Source: JANYJZ01 sp964523395 (lineage in GTDB: Bacteria > Bacteroidota > Ignavibacteria > UBA10030 > SZUA-254). From it: 64,000 bases of DNA. The stretch spans positions 248,001 through 312,000 of the forward strand of contig CAZFXS010000002.1 of assembly GCA_964523395.1 (NCBI GenBank). The letters run 5' to 3'. The translations under genes were made by a program, and so were the position numbers. The notes under the pieces are model-generated. The model saw nothing but the letters and a program-made list of their open reading frames with translations, was not told the DNA's origin and ran no database searches. This document shows, in pieces, positions 17,507 through 27,273 of the stretch. The first letter of the stretch is position 1. Every line of letters begins with the position of its first letter.

Positions 17507-18036
17507 CGGGCATTCTCCAGATTCACCCGTTCCTCGAGAGAAACGAGATTAAACGGGGCAAACAACTCCCGAATCTTCCGGAGATCAAACGTTGCATCAG
17601 TCTCTTCGATGACAAGGTAGAAACGGTGGTCAGTTGCCCCGTCGAATAGTACACCAGGTTTCTTTCCCGGCCGTAAGTTACTGATAAGAAGAAAAAACAG
17701 AACAGTTCCAACACCGGCAAACAGCACCATGATTTCAAATGTCACCGGGACGAAGGCCGGAATCGATTTAAGTGGTTTCCCCCCCACATTCACCGGCCAG
17801 CTTGTCGCTGATGTCCATATTTGATACCATAACTTTGCAATTGCACCTGTGATTCCCAGCGTAAAACAGATCCAGGGAAGTCTTGAAGGCTTCAAACCCA
17901 TAGCCTTGTCCAGGCCGTGAACAGCATACGGTGTAAAGACATCGATAATATGATATCCGTTTTCACGTGCTGCGGAGGTCGCACGGAGGATATCCTGTTC
18001 ACGTTCAAACGCACCAACTACATATCTGCTGTTCAT
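17503..18036 (-). CDS. actD: Alternative Complex III membrane subunit D (DUF3341)
   Basis: 177 residues. An N-terminal alpha/beta domain (VGAFEREQDILRATSAARENGY) and two membrane helices (about 57-75 and 98-120) match DUF3341/ActD. It has no cofactor motif. Overlaps both actC and actE by 4 bp. Confidence 0.9.
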   Translation of the reverse strand: MNSRYVVGAFEREQDILRATSAARENGYHIIDVFTPYAVHGLDKAMGLKPSRLPWICFTLGITGAIAKLWYQIWTSATSWPVNVGGKPLKSIPAFVPVTFEIMVLFAGVGTVLFFLLISNLRPGKKPGVLFDGATDHRFYLVIEETDATFDLRKIRELFAPFNLVSLEERVNLENAR

Positions 18037-19406
18037 GCCTGTGCTCCGTGAGAATTTTTTCCATACCCCAGCACCGACTTTACCTCTCCAATGGAAATCA
18101 TCGGCAGCAAACGGGCAAAAAGAAGAAAGAGAGTGAAGAAGAGTCCAAAGCTTCCGATAAATGTAGTGATCTCAATTATTGACGGGGAATAGCTTCCCCA
18201 GCTCGCGGGCAGGAAGTCACGCGTTAGTGATGTTGTGATGATAACAAACCGCTCAAACCACATCCCAACATTGATAAACACCACGATAACAAAAACAAAA
18301 AGGAGATTCTGCCTGATTTTTTTTGACCAAAGCAACTGCGGAACAAACACATTGCAACTAAACATGATCCAGTACGCCCAGGCATAGGGCCCAAAGCTTC
18401 TGTTAATAAATGTGAATCGCTCGTACGGATTACCGGAATACCATGCGACAAAGAACTCCGTCATATATGCCAGCCCGACGATCCATGCCGTTGTTATAAT
18501 AATTTTGCACATCGACTCAATGTGATGCAGTGTAATATATTCTTCAAAGTGCATCACTTTACGGACAATCAACAGTAGTGTCAGCACCATTGCAAAACCG
18601 GAGAATACCGCCCCCGCGACAAAATACGGAGGAAATATTGTCGCATGCCATCCGGGGATGACCGACGTTGCGAAATCCCAGCTTACAATTGTATGCACGG
18701 AAACAACAAGAGGAGTAGCCAGACCTGCAAGAAGTAAATAGACAGTTTCGTATCTTGACCACGTCTTGTTCGAACCGTTCCACCCCAAACTGAAGAATCC
18801 CGCAATTTTCTTCTTCAGCTTCGAGGTTGTCCTGTCACGTATCGTGGCAAGATCCGGAATCAAACCGACAAACCAGAACACCAGCGATATTGTAAAGTAC
18901 GCACTTATAGCAAACATATCCCAAACAAGCGGAGAACGGAAATTCACCCAGAGCGGACCGCGAAGGTTTGGATACGGGATCACCCAGAAACCGAGCCATG
19001 GCCGTCCCATGTGAATGATCGGGAAAATTCCCGCACATATAACCGCAAATATTGTCATCGCTTCCGCAGATCTGTTTACAGATGTCCGCCATTTTTGTCT
19101 GAACAAAAACAAGATCGCAGATATCAGTGTCCCCGCATGACCGATCCCAATCCAGAACACAAAATTGGTAATATCAAATGCCCAGCCGACAGTATTGTTC
19201 AGCCCCCAGGTCCCGATGCCGGTCATAACCTGGTATGTAACGGATACAACTCCCAGACCCAGCATGGTCAACGCGATGAGAAATGCGCCCCACCACGCTC
19301 CCGTCGATTTACGCTCCAACGGATCGGTGATATCGGCGGTAACGTCGGCGAATGTTTTATTTCCAAGAATTAACGGTTTGCGGAGAATTGAATAGAGTTC
19401 AGACAT
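18033..19406 (-). CDS. actC: Alternative Complex III NrfD-like membrane subunit C
   Basis: 457 residues, about ten helices, NrfD-like. It forms the quinol-binding site next to the ActB iron-sulfur chain in characterised ACIII. Signature segments are GTWGLNNTVGWAFDITNFVFWIG split over helix 2 and RNLRGPLW-like YPNLRGPLWVNFRSPLVWD. ATG 19406 is preferred over GTG 19412 because AGGAGA then lies 8-9 bp upstream. It overlaps the end of actB by 8 bp. Confidence 0.92.
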   Translation of the reverse strand: MSELYSILRKPLILGNKTFADVTADITDPLERKSTGAWWGAFLIALTMLGLGVVSVTYQVMTGIGTWGLNNTVGWAFDITNFVFWIGIGHAGTLISAILFLFRQKWRTSVNRSAEAMTIFAVICAGIFPIIHMGRPWLGFWVIPYPNLRGPLWVNFRSPLVWDMFAISAYFTISLVFWFVGLIPDLATIRDRTTSKLKKKIAGFFSLGWNGSNKTWSRYETVYLLLAGLATPLVVSVHTIVSWDFATSVIPGWHATIFPPYFVAGAVFSGFAMVLTLLLIVRKVMHFEEYITLHHIESMCKIIITTAWIVGLAYMTEFFVAWYSGNPYERFTFINRSFGPYAWAYWIMFSCNVFVPQLLWSKKIRQNLLFVFVIVVFINVGMWFERFVIITTSLTRDFLPASWGSYSPSIIEITTFIGSFGLFFTLFLLFARLLPMISIGEVKSVLGYGKNSHGAQA

Positions 19407-22377
19407 GCTCACGTTCTCCTCTCTCGTCTTTGTTCCGGACCTGTGTCATATATCCCACCGATGGCCGGACACCAATTTCTTCGAGCACACGGTAGTAGCG
19501 GGGACTTTTCAGCTGTTGAGACAACAGACTGTTTGAGTCGTTCATATCTCCGAATATGATAGCATTCGCGGGACATGATTGTGCGCAAGCAGGCTGGATA
19601 TCGCCATCTTTCACAGGGACTCCTCTTTTCTTCGCTTCGATTTTCGCTTCCTGGATTCTCTGAACACAAAGCGAACATTTTTCCATCACTCCCCGTTCCC
19701 GGACAGTAATATCCGGATTGAGAACAAGTCTGTGCATATCATCGCCTTGGTCGTAATCAAACCAGTTAAACCGGCGAACCTTGTACGGACAATTATTGGA
19801 GCAGTATCTTGTTCCGACGCATCGGTTATACACCTGCTGATTCAATCCTTCTTCGCTATGCACCGTTGCAAGCACAGGGCAAACCGTCTCGCATGGTGCG
19901 TTACCGCAATGCTGACAAAACATCGGCTGATGCGATGCGGTTATTCCATCTTCATGCTCTTCGTAGTAACGGTCAATACGAATCCATGTCAACTCCCGGT
20001 TGCGATACACCTCGTCCTTGCCGACACACGGAATATTATTCTCTGCCTGACAACTGATGACGCATGCTGAACATCCCGTACATGCTGTCAAATCAATAAC
20101 CATTCCCCAATGATGTCCGTTATAGGTATGTTCTTCAGGCCAGAGGGTTTCCTGCGGCTGTTTTTCAAAACTTCCTGACGACGGATTATCAACAAAAGCC
20201 GTATAGCTGGTTTGTTGTACTATGGGGCGCCGTTCACCATGCGTCGGATCAAGATCAGCAGGCAAATAGAGTGAATGATGTTCCTGCGTGCATGCAAGTT
20301 CGTGCCGCCGTCCGGTTTTTGTGATAACAATCTGTCCGGTGCTGTAACTGCGATATCCATCAATCAGATGAATAAATTCGGCGGCATTTTTTCCGACGAG
20401 CATCCCTTCTTCCACCGTGGGTTTAGCTTCAATCCATCTCGGGCCGATTCCGGCAAAACGCTCTGTACCTTTTCTGCCGTATCCCAGCGAGACGGAGATC
20501 ACCTGATCATGAAGTCCCGGCTGGATATGAACCGGCAGTTCCAGCGCTGCTCCGTTTTTTTCAATACGAAGCACATCACCCTCTGAAACCGAAAATCGTT
20601 CGGCAGTGGTTTGAGAAAGCGAAACGTAATTATCCCAGACAATCTTTGTTACAGGATCGGGGAGCTCCTGAAGCCAGGGATTATGCGCATGCCGTCCATC
20701 CTGTAACGCTATGGTTGGATGAACCACAAGAGATATATCGGATCCGTCAGAAACAGGATCCTGATTCTTTGAGAATTCTGCAATAAATATATTGGTAAAT
20801 TTCGGTTGCTGTTCAGTAGTGGATTCAAGATAAACGAACCCGTTGTATACCGCCTGATCCCAGAACGACTGAAAAACGGAGTGGCTATTTAGTTTCGGAA
20901 AAATATGTTGCTGCCAATAGTTCCGGATAAGATCATACACCGGGATTGAACTTCCGTTCCACACCGATAGGTTCCCGGCAAGAGTTCTTCCGGAACCGAA
21001 TTGCTGAATCGCCGGTTGAGAAAGAGTGAAACAGCCTGTCACCGGTTCCGCATCGTTCCAAGTTTCAAGGGCATGCGGTTCAGGAATAACATATTGTGAT
21101 ATTTCTGCTGTTTCATTGTTCCTGTCGGCAATACAGACCGAAAACCGTGCATTCCGGATATAAGCAGAGATTTCTTTTCCCTGCGGCAAATCATAGACGG
21201 GGTTGACCCCGCTCAATATAATTCCGTCAATGCTTCCGCTTTTTAATTCCTTGTATAATTCTTCCAGAGCAATATCGTTCCCCTGAAACTGAAATGAAGG
21301 AGCATTCACATCAACAGTTGAACCATAATTACCAAGAAGATGGTTGATATAATTTGTCAGAACCTGGCATTGAATATCATTGACACCGCAGATAACAAGA
21401 CTTGTTCCTTTGTGATTCCAAAGCGCCTCAGCCAGCGAGTTCATCTCCGGGGAAATGTTCTCTTGAGGTGTGAAACTTTCTTGCGCGAGCCGCGCAACTG
21501 CTACGGCAAGATGCAGAACTGACCTGCGGATTTCCGCCGGTGTCATCGCCACACGGGTGTCTGCGTTTGAACCGGTAAGTGATACTCCAGATTCATACTG
21601 AATATGTTTCGAAAACCGCGGGGGTGTTCCCGCAAGAGTTCGTTCTTTGCGGTAACCAATAGTAAATTCCACGGGGGATATCCACGTCCCGAGAAAATCA
21701 GCTTCAAAACTCACAATCAGTTCAGCGTGTTCAAAACGATACCGCGGCAAAAACCGTTTGCCATGTGTTTTCAGATGAGCATCAAGAATAGCTGAAAAGG
21801 AAAGAGCATCATACTCGATGTGTTTCGCATTGGCGTACTGAGCCAGAAAATCTGTAATTATTTTTCGCGTTGTCGGACTTGTTATTGTCCCCGTCACAAG
21901 GCGCAACGCACCACCGGAATTTTTAATTGACAAGAGATGTGACTGGATTTCCCTGTCCGTATCTTCCAGCGTGCTTTCCTTTCCCCGTATTGTTGGCTTC
22001 AGTAATCGCTGGGAGTCGTAGAGACTTAAAAGATGAGCCTGACCAACCGGGCATAATCCGCCGCCGGAAACAGGATGGTCTGGAACTCCTTCAAGTTTAA
22101 TCGGTCTGCCATCCCTGTTTTTTACCATCACCCCACAGCCCGCCGAACATCCGCCGCACGTGGTTGCGTACCAGGTAGCTACACCGGGGGTCACCTCTTC
22201 AGGTTTCACAAGAAAAGGAATCGCCTTCTCAACTTTTGCAGGTTTACATCCCGCAATAAGAGCACCGCCAAATGTAAACCCGGCTGCCTTGAGAAAATCC
22301 CGCCGGTTTACATTTCGGATCGGAGACCGTTCGGCGTCCGATTCGCTCAGTATGATATTATCATATTTTGCTGACAT
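19399..22377 (-). CDS. actB: Alternative Complex III iron-sulfur subunit B (B1-B2 fusion)
   Basis: 992 residues. NRRDFLKAAGFTFGG is a twin-arginine signal followed by lipobox-like LIAGC, so it is Tat-exported and probably lipidated. Residues about 60-720 resemble a molybdoprotein large chain (CGGCSAGCGV near the N-terminus) that in ACIII lacks a Mo cofactor. The C-terminal 230 residues have four Cys groups: CTGCSACVISC, CQHCGNAPCETVCP, CVGTRYCSNNCP (the usual [3Fe-4S] position) and CSLC...CAQSCP. Start 22377 places the Tat motif 26 residues in; the longer frame to 22488 overlaps actA. It gives electron wiring from ActC to the ActA/ActE hemes. Confidence 0.94.
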   Translation of the reverse strand: MSAKYDNIILSESDAERSPIRNVNRRDFLKAAGFTFGGALIAGCKPAKVEKAIPFLVKPEEVTPGVATWYATTCGGCSAGCGVMVKNRDGRPIKLEGVPDHPVSGGGLCPVGQAHLLSLYDSQRLLKPTIRGKESTLEDTDREIQSHLLSIKNSGGALRLVTGTITSPTTRKIITDFLAQYANAKHIEYDALSFSAILDAHLKTHGKRFLPRYRFEHAELIVSFEADFLGTWISPVEFTIGYRKERTLAGTPPRFSKHIQYESGVSLTGSNADTRVAMTPAEIRRSVLHLAVAVARLAQESFTPQENISPEMNSLAEALWNHKGTSLVICGVNDIQCQVLTNYINHLLGNYGSTVDVNAPSFQFQGNDIALEELYKELKSGSIDGIILSGVNPVYDLPQGKEISAYIRNARFSVCIADRNNETAEISQYVIPEPHALETWNDAEPVTGCFTLSQPAIQQFGSGRTLAGNLSVWNGSSIPVYDLIRNYWQQHIFPKLNSHSVFQSFWDQAVYNGFVYLESTTEQQPKFTNIFIAEFSKNQDPVSDGSDISLVVHPTIALQDGRHAHNPWLQELPDPVTKIVWDNYVSLSQTTAERFSVSEGDVLRIEKNGAALELPVHIQPGLHDQVISVSLGYGRKGTERFAGIGPRWIEAKPTVEEGMLVGKNAAEFIHLIDGYRSYSTGQIVITKTGRRHELACTQEHHSLYLPADLDPTHGERRPIVQQTSYTAFVDNPSSGSFEKQPQETLWPEEHTYNGHHWGMVIDLTACTGCSACVISCQAENNIPCVGKDEVYRNRELTWIRIDRYYEEHEDGITASHQPMFCQHCGNAPCETVCPVLATVHSEEGLNQQVYNRCVGTRYCSNNCPYKVRRFNWFDYDQGDDMHRLVLNPDITVRERGVMEKCSLCVQRIQEAKIEAKKRGVPVKDGDIQPACAQSCPANAIIFGDMNDSNSLLSQQLKSPRYYRVLEEIGVRPSVGYMTQVRNKDERGEREHV

Positions 22378-22394
22378 TGACGTAAAGTATTTTT

Positions 22395-23060
22395 CTAATA
22401 ATGACAAGCGGTACAATCTGTTGACGCGTGCACAGGTTTGCCCTGCACGCCGTTCACATTCGCGTCGCGATGACAGTTGACACACCACCCCATCGAGAGA
22501 TCATTTACCTGGCGTACACGTTCCATTGTTTCGACGGCACCATGACATGTCTGGCAATCCACTCCGGCTGACACATGGACACTATGATTGAAGTACACAA
22601 AATCTGGGAGTGTGTGAACTTTATTCCATACAATCGGTGACGGGGTTGTTGTTCGGTCGGGCTTTAGTTCATCATTAAGCCCCATTGCAGTGTAGATTTT
22701 TTGAATTTCAGAAGAGATAATACTCCGGCGTTTCCTTTTTTCTTTCGACGCAAGTTCATCTTCCGCCTTTACATCCAAAAACGGCGCGCCCACATTCTTA
22801 TGGCAGTTCATGCAAACATTTGTTGATGGAATGCCGGCGTGCCTTCCTTTTTCTGCCGCTGAATGGCAATGAAGGCACGCAATACCCAATTCACCGGCAT
22901 GAACACGGTGAGAATATGCTATGGGCTGAACAGGTTCATATCCCTGATGGTTTCCGGGCAGCATAAAATTCCTTGTGTATGAACCAAGGAATATCATCAT
23001 ACTGATAATCAGTCCTATGGAGAGTAATATCGTTATCAATCGACTATTCATATCTCTCAT
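22395..23060 (-). CDS. actA: Alternative Complex III pentaheme cytochrome c subunit A
   Basis: 221 residues. A membrane anchor lies at about 8-27. Five CxxCH motifs (CLHCH, CMNCH, CQTCH, CVNCH, CTACH) match the pentaheme ActA. Family spacing is retained, including the long insert between hemes 2 and 3 and the FNHSVHVSAG segment. Starts directly after narK2; ATG 23051, with GAGAG close before it, is an alternative start. First act gene. Confidence 0.93.
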   Translation of the reverse strand: MRDMNSRLITILLSIGLIISMMIFLGSYTRNFMLPGNHQGYEPVQPIAYSHRVHAGELGIACLHCHSAAEKGRHAGIPSTNVCMNCHKNVGAPFLDVKAEDELASKEKRKRRSIISSEIQKIYTAMGLNDELKPDRTTTPSPIVWNKVHTLPDFVYFNHSVHVSAGVDCQTCHGAVETMERVRQVNDLSMGWCVNCHRDANVNGVQGKPVHASTDCTACHY

Positions 23061-24413
23061 TCAGCATGGTTTTTCACATCCGGAGCGATTGTAATACCAC
23101 CAGTTTATCCATGTCGCAAGAACCAGAAAGAAGAAAAGGCCGATAAAAAAATTATCCGCAGACCCTGTAGACCCAATCACGGCGCCAATGATCGACGAGA
23201 AAATGAATGGACCATACGCAGCAACTGCCGCAGTCCAGCCAATAACACCGGATCCCTGCCGTGGGTTGTGTGCAAAAATAATAGGATACTGTCTGAACGT
23301 TGCTGCATTCCCGATACCAGCGAAGAAGAACATACCGAGAATGACGGCAACAAATAACGGGAACTGATCAGGAGAAGACGGCGCAACTAGCCCCAGGAAC
23401 ACCATCAGCAATGACCCTGCAATTAAACCCACCCCGGTAATTGTAGTAAGGATTGCGCCACCCGTTTTATCCGAAACAAAACCGAACAATACCCGGCTTG
23501 CGGACCCGATCAATGGTCCGTAAAAAGCGTATCGTAAGGGATCAGGGGCATCGGGAAAGTCGCCATAGAGACTTTTTATCATCATCGGAAATGCAGCCGA
23601 AAGACCGGAAAATGTTCCAAACGTCATCACATAGGTGACAGTGCAAAACCAGGTATGTTTCTCTTTGAAGATATCCAATTGCTCCCGAAACGATGCTTTG
23701 ACCGGGATGCTTTTCAACGTAAACCAGCAAACCGCGGTCATAATAATAAGAAACGGAACATACCAAAACGCAGCGCTTTGCAAGTGGATTTCTGAAGTGC
23801 TTACTACCTGACCCGATTTTGGATTTATCTTAGTAAATATTTCGGCAGTGCCGTATGTGGCAACCCCCAGCATTACGGGAGTCATAAACTGCGCCAGGCT
23901 CACTCCGAAGTTCCCTATCCCCGCCTGAATGCCAAGCGCCGTTCCTTTAAGGCGCTTAGGAAAAAAGAGATTGGTGCTCGGCATATAGGATGAAAAATCG
24001 CCGCCGCCAAATCCTGCAGTAAACGCAAGCACCAGAAATACCCAATACGGAGTGGATGGATCCATGACCGCGAGGCCAATTCCGATACAGGGAAGAAGTT
24101 TGATAAATGTCGCAACAGTAATAACATTTCTCGTTCCGAAAATCGGCAGCAGGAACGTGTGAATGATACGAAGTGTACCGCCTGCTAGTCCGGGCATTGC
24201 GGCAAGCCAGAACAATTGATCATTTGTAAATTTAAATCCGATACCGGGAAGTTTCACCACAATAGCACTGACCATAAACCACGTGGCAAATGAAAATGTC
24301 AACGTTATCGTAGTTATCCAGAGTGTCCGCCAGGCAATCCGCTTCCCTTCTGACTCCCAGAATTGGATCTGCTCAGGCTCCCACGTGCTCAACCATGATG
24401 ATGTTCTTTGCAT
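23061..24413 (-). CDS. narK: Nitrate/nitrite MFS transporter (NarK family), second copy
   Basis: 450 residues, 12 helices. The family nitrate signature is seen as AGFGGGDFSSYMPSTNLFFP and again in the second half as FFAGIGNAATFRQYP. Located between the first narK and actA with 3-bp spacing on one side and none on the other. This copy resembles the nitrate/nitrite antiporter group; exact direction cannot be read from sequence. Confidence 0.9.
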   Translation of the reverse strand: MQRTSSWLSTWEPEQIQFWESEGKRIAWRTLWITTITLTFSFATWFMVSAIVVKLPGIGFKFTNDQLFWLAAMPGLAGGTLRIIHTFLLPIFGTRNVITVATFIKLLPCIGIGLAVMDPSTPYWVFLVLAFTAGFGGGDFSSYMPSTNLFFPKRLKGTALGIQAGIGNFGVSLAQFMTPVMLGVATYGTAEIFTKINPKSGQVVSTSEIHLQSAAFWYVPFLIIMTAVCWFTLKSIPVKASFREQLDIFKEKHTWFCTVTYVMTFGTFSGLSAAFPMMIKSLYGDFPDAPDPLRYAFYGPLIGSASRVLFGFVSDKTGGAILTTITGVGLIAGSLLMVFLGLVAPSSPDQFPLFVAVILGMFFFAGIGNAATFRQYPIIFAHNPRQGSGVIGWTAAVAAYGPFIFSSIIGAVIGSTGSADNFFIGLFFFLVLATWINWWYYNRSGCEKPC

Positions 24414-24416
24414 AAA

Positions 24417-25985
24417 TTATTTATGTCCCGCAGTTTGCATTTGAGAAATGTTGACATCAGTCAGATGGACAGGTATTTCCATTGGTGTCAGGCTGCTTTG
24501 ATCTTCAATATGTCGGGAAAGATCAGGCGCTTTTTTGCGCATAAGGCTGCGAACGGTAATATACATCCAGATATGACAGACAAGTGTAATGACAAAGAAA
24601 AACATCCAGGCCGTTGTCCAGATGCCGGTAGCCTGCAATAAGTAGCCGAAAATTATCGGGCAAATAAACCCGCCCAATCCTCCAATAACACCAACGATGC
24701 CTCCGACAACTCCTACCTCATTCGGATAATATTCGGGAATAAATTTATATACTCCCGCTTTACCTATCCCCATCACAATTCCGACAAGGAACACAAGCAC
24801 GGTGAAAATCCACACATTCGCCTGAAAATAAATATGCGTTATCCCCCGCGCGAGAAGCTGTTTCTTCAAGACGGTGTCACCAACTTTCACTACCGGCTCC
24901 TGCCAGAACATAAAGGTAGGCCACACAAGGACATCTTGTTCCTCCAGTCCGGGAATATTATTTGTCTTAGGGAGAAGTTTATATTCCCGTTCCCCTACAA
25001 TTATTCTTTCCGGAGTAATCTCCTTAACGACACCGGTGCGATCGGACATAATTCCCTGGCCGGGAGATTCGATGTCCATTCTGGGCACAAATAGAAATAC
25101 AAAGCACACAAGGCATGTACCAAACACCCAATACATAATCGACCGTGCGCCGTATTTATCGGAAAGCCATCCTCCGAGCGCGCGAATTACTCCCGACGGC
25201 AAGCTGAAGATTGACGCCATTAACCCGGCAGTAGCAATACTCATTGAATATGCATTCACATAATATGGGATCAGCCACTGCGCCAGAGCAACAAACCCAC
25301 CGAAGACAACAAAGTAATAGAGGCCAAACCGCCACACGCGCGGATACCTGAGCGGTGCGAGTCGCTGACGAATTGTTAATGTATGACCATGATCCAATTT
25401 TTTCGGGTATGTCAACAAAAAAAAGAGAACGGACATCCCTATAAGTGCGAGTGAGTAAACCTTCGGCATTGTTCTCCAGTTTTCAAGATTCTGGTTACCG
25501 TCCGTAAGATATTTTAAGAGGAATGGTGCGCCAAGGCTTGTTATGGCTGACCCAGCATTTCCCATACCGAAAATTCCGAGGGCTGTACCTTGCTTCTCCC
25601 GCTTAAACCAAATAGAGGTATAAGCAATTCCCACGGCGAAAGCCGCGCCGGAAAGGCCGAATCCCAAACTTCCCCAGAGAAAATGCTCATACGTTGTTGC
25701 ATAACTAAGTAAAAAAGTGGGAATAGCGGCAATAAGCATAAGTATTCCATAGACAACGCGCCCACCATATTTATCTGTGAGCACACCCACCGGCAAACGC
25801 ATGACCGATCCGGTCAACACCGGGATACCGATAAGCCAGCCGATCATTGCTTTGTCCCATTTAAAAACACCTTGATCCACCAGATAGGTAACCAACACGC
25901 CATTCATCGTCCATACCGCAAAGCACACAGTGAACGCAATAGTATTCACTGTAAGGACTTGAATTGCTTTTCGATTCTCAGTCAT
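24417..25985 (-). CDS. narK: Nitrate/nitrite MFS transporter (NarK family) with extra domain
   Basis: 522 residues. MFS helices with motif GVLTDKYGGR after helix 2 and a nitrate-type segment GVVGGIVGVIGGLGGF in the second half. Between helices of the C-terminal half, roughly residues 300-385, is a soluble insert of about 80 residues (from RMDIESPGQG to LLARGITH) not typical of short NarK proteins. GAGG precedes ATG. It follows narI by 48 bp. Two adjacent NarK types in one operon often combine nitrate/proton symport with nitrate/nitrite exchange; which is which is inference. Confidence 0.88.
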   Translation of the reverse strand: MTENRKAIQVLTVNTIAFTVCFAVWTMNGVLVTYLVDQGVFKWDKAMIGWLIGIPVLTGSVMRLPVGVLTDKYGGRVVYGILMLIAAIPTFLLSYATTYEHFLWGSLGFGLSGAAFAVGIAYTSIWFKREKQGTALGIFGMGNAGSAITSLGAPFLLKYLTDGNQNLENWRTMPKVYSLALIGMSVLFFLLTYPKKLDHGHTLTIRQRLAPLRYPRVWRFGLYYFVVFGGFVALAQWLIPYYVNAYSMSIATAGLMASIFSLPSGVIRALGGWLSDKYGARSIMYWVFGTCLVCFVFLFVPRMDIESPGQGIMSDRTGVVKEITPERIIVGEREYKLLPKTNNIPGLEEQDVLVWPTFMFWQEPVVKVGDTVLKKQLLARGITHIYFQANVWIFTVLVFLVGIVMGIGKAGVYKFIPEYYPNEVGVVGGIVGVIGGLGGFICPIIFGYLLQATGIWTTAWMFFFVITLVCHIWMYITVRSLMRKKAPDLSRHIEDQSSLTPMEIPVHLTDVNISQMQTAGHK

Positions 25986-26033
25986 AAAATATGCCTCATT
26001 GAGTTGATCATTACACAGGAGCCATGAGTTTTT

Positions 26034-26747
26034 TCAGGCGGTTCCTTTTCTCGTTTCACTCCATCGTGCATACCACCGAACAACTTGTGGCTTTCGCCAG
26101 AGATAGGGATTTGGTACAACCAGAGCGTGAACGAGACGGGTAAACGGGAAAAAGGCAATCATAACATACGCGCCGATGATGTGGGTCTTAACCATCCAGG
26201 GCATCGCAGTGATAAATGAGATATCCGGATTCAGCGTCAGCAGAGACCAGAGGTATGGCGTTGCAACTGCGGCAAACCATGACGAACCCCAGCTGTGAAA
26301 GATTGCCGTCGACAATCCTGACATGATCTGGAGTATAAATATTCCAAAAAGGATCCAATCCGCGAAGCTGGTCACCATTTTCATTTTCACCACGGTAAAT
26401 CTTCTGATAATGATACTGATGACACCGACAAGCGTGAGAATTCCAAAAATAAACGCGCTAAGTTCCAAAATGTACAGTCGTAACGGAACGCTATTCCACC
26501 AAAGCACTTCTCGCGGAATGGCAAATCCAACAATGTGTCCGGTAAGAATAACTATGATACCATAATGAAATGGTACAAGCCCCCAGAAATGGTGTTTATT
26601 CTCCAGGAATTGTGAAGAAAGGCTGGAAAACGTGAATGATTCTCTGATATATCTTCTGATAGAAACAAGAAGGAAGAGCGTAAAGGCTAAGTACGGAAGT
26701 ACGATAAAGAGAACCTGATCAAGGAAAAACGGATTTGTACTAGGCAT
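26034..26747 (-). CDS. narI: Respiratory nitrate reductase gamma subunit (cytochrome b)
   Basis: 237 residues, five membrane helices. Conserved His in HYGIIVILTGHIVGF and in KTHIIGAYVMIAFFPFTRLVH are the expected b-heme ligands. It oxidises quinol and feeds NarH. Overlaps narJ by 8 bp. Confidence 0.94.
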   Translation of the reverse strand: MPSTNPFFLDQVLFIVLPYLAFTLFLLVSIRRYIRESFTFSSLSSQFLENKHHFWGLVPFHYGIIVILTGHIVGFAIPREVLWWNSVPLRLYILELSAFIFGILTLVGVISIIIRRFTVVKMKMVTSFADWILFGIFILQIMSGLSTAIFHSWGSSWFAAVATPYLWSLLTLNPDISFITAMPWMVKTHIIGAYVMIAFFPFTRLVHALVVPNPYLWRKPQVVRWYARWSETRKGTA

Positions 26748-27273
26748 GGGATTCTACTCCTTCTCCCTGATACGATTCTATGACTGTTCGTAGGGATGTA
26801 AGAATTATCGCGAAAGGATTAGGGTGATTGGCAAATCCCTCAAGAATCTTGTCGATTGCGGGTCTGAGATATCGCTGACAAAATTCAATCGCCTCTCCTT
26901 TTTCCATCTTATCAAGCACGATAAGTATATGAGTAATGTGGTCCGGCAACTCTGTCGATTCTTCAATCTGATATGTCCGAAGCAGTTCGCGCATTTTTAC
27001 CAGAAACGATCCGCGTTCGTAGGCTTCGCCGTACAAATGCCATCCGATTTCCAGATTCGCGATAGGATTAATGTCAAATGTGCGCGTGTAGAGTTCCTCC
27101 AGATCAGCCACGGAGAAATCGCGGACAGCATGAAGAAATAATTCTATCTGCCCGCGTGCCGGTTCATTGATCGTTTCCGGAGCGTCCAGAGAAGCGCGTA
27201 TGGTGTCTATATACTCAGATGTGGGATACGAAAGAATGTCAGCGAAGCATCTGAACAATCCCCGGTTTATCAT
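26740..27273 (-). CDS. narJ: Nitrate reductase assembly chaperone
   Basis: 177 residues, TorD/NarJ-type helical chaperone, without cofactor motifs. The YTRTFDINPIANLEIGWHLYGE segment carries the conserved FD...LYGE pattern. It assists Mo-cofactor insertion into NarG. Adjacent to narH with one-base overlap. Confidence 0.92.
   Translation of the reverse strand: MINRGLFRCFADILSYPTSEYIDTIRASLDAPETINEPARGQIELFLHAVRDFSVADLEELYTRTFDINPIANLEIGWHLYGEAYERGSFLVKMRELLRTYQIEESTELPDHITHILIVLDKMEKGEAIEFCQRYLRPAIDKILEGFANHPNPFAIILTSLRTVIESYQGEGVESHA

Noticed and set aside
19399..22377. A molybdopterin oxidoreductase catalytic subunit
   Set aside because: Size, B1-B2 fusion and neighbours actA, actC-F identify ACIII ActB, in which the large domain does not carry a Mo cofactor.
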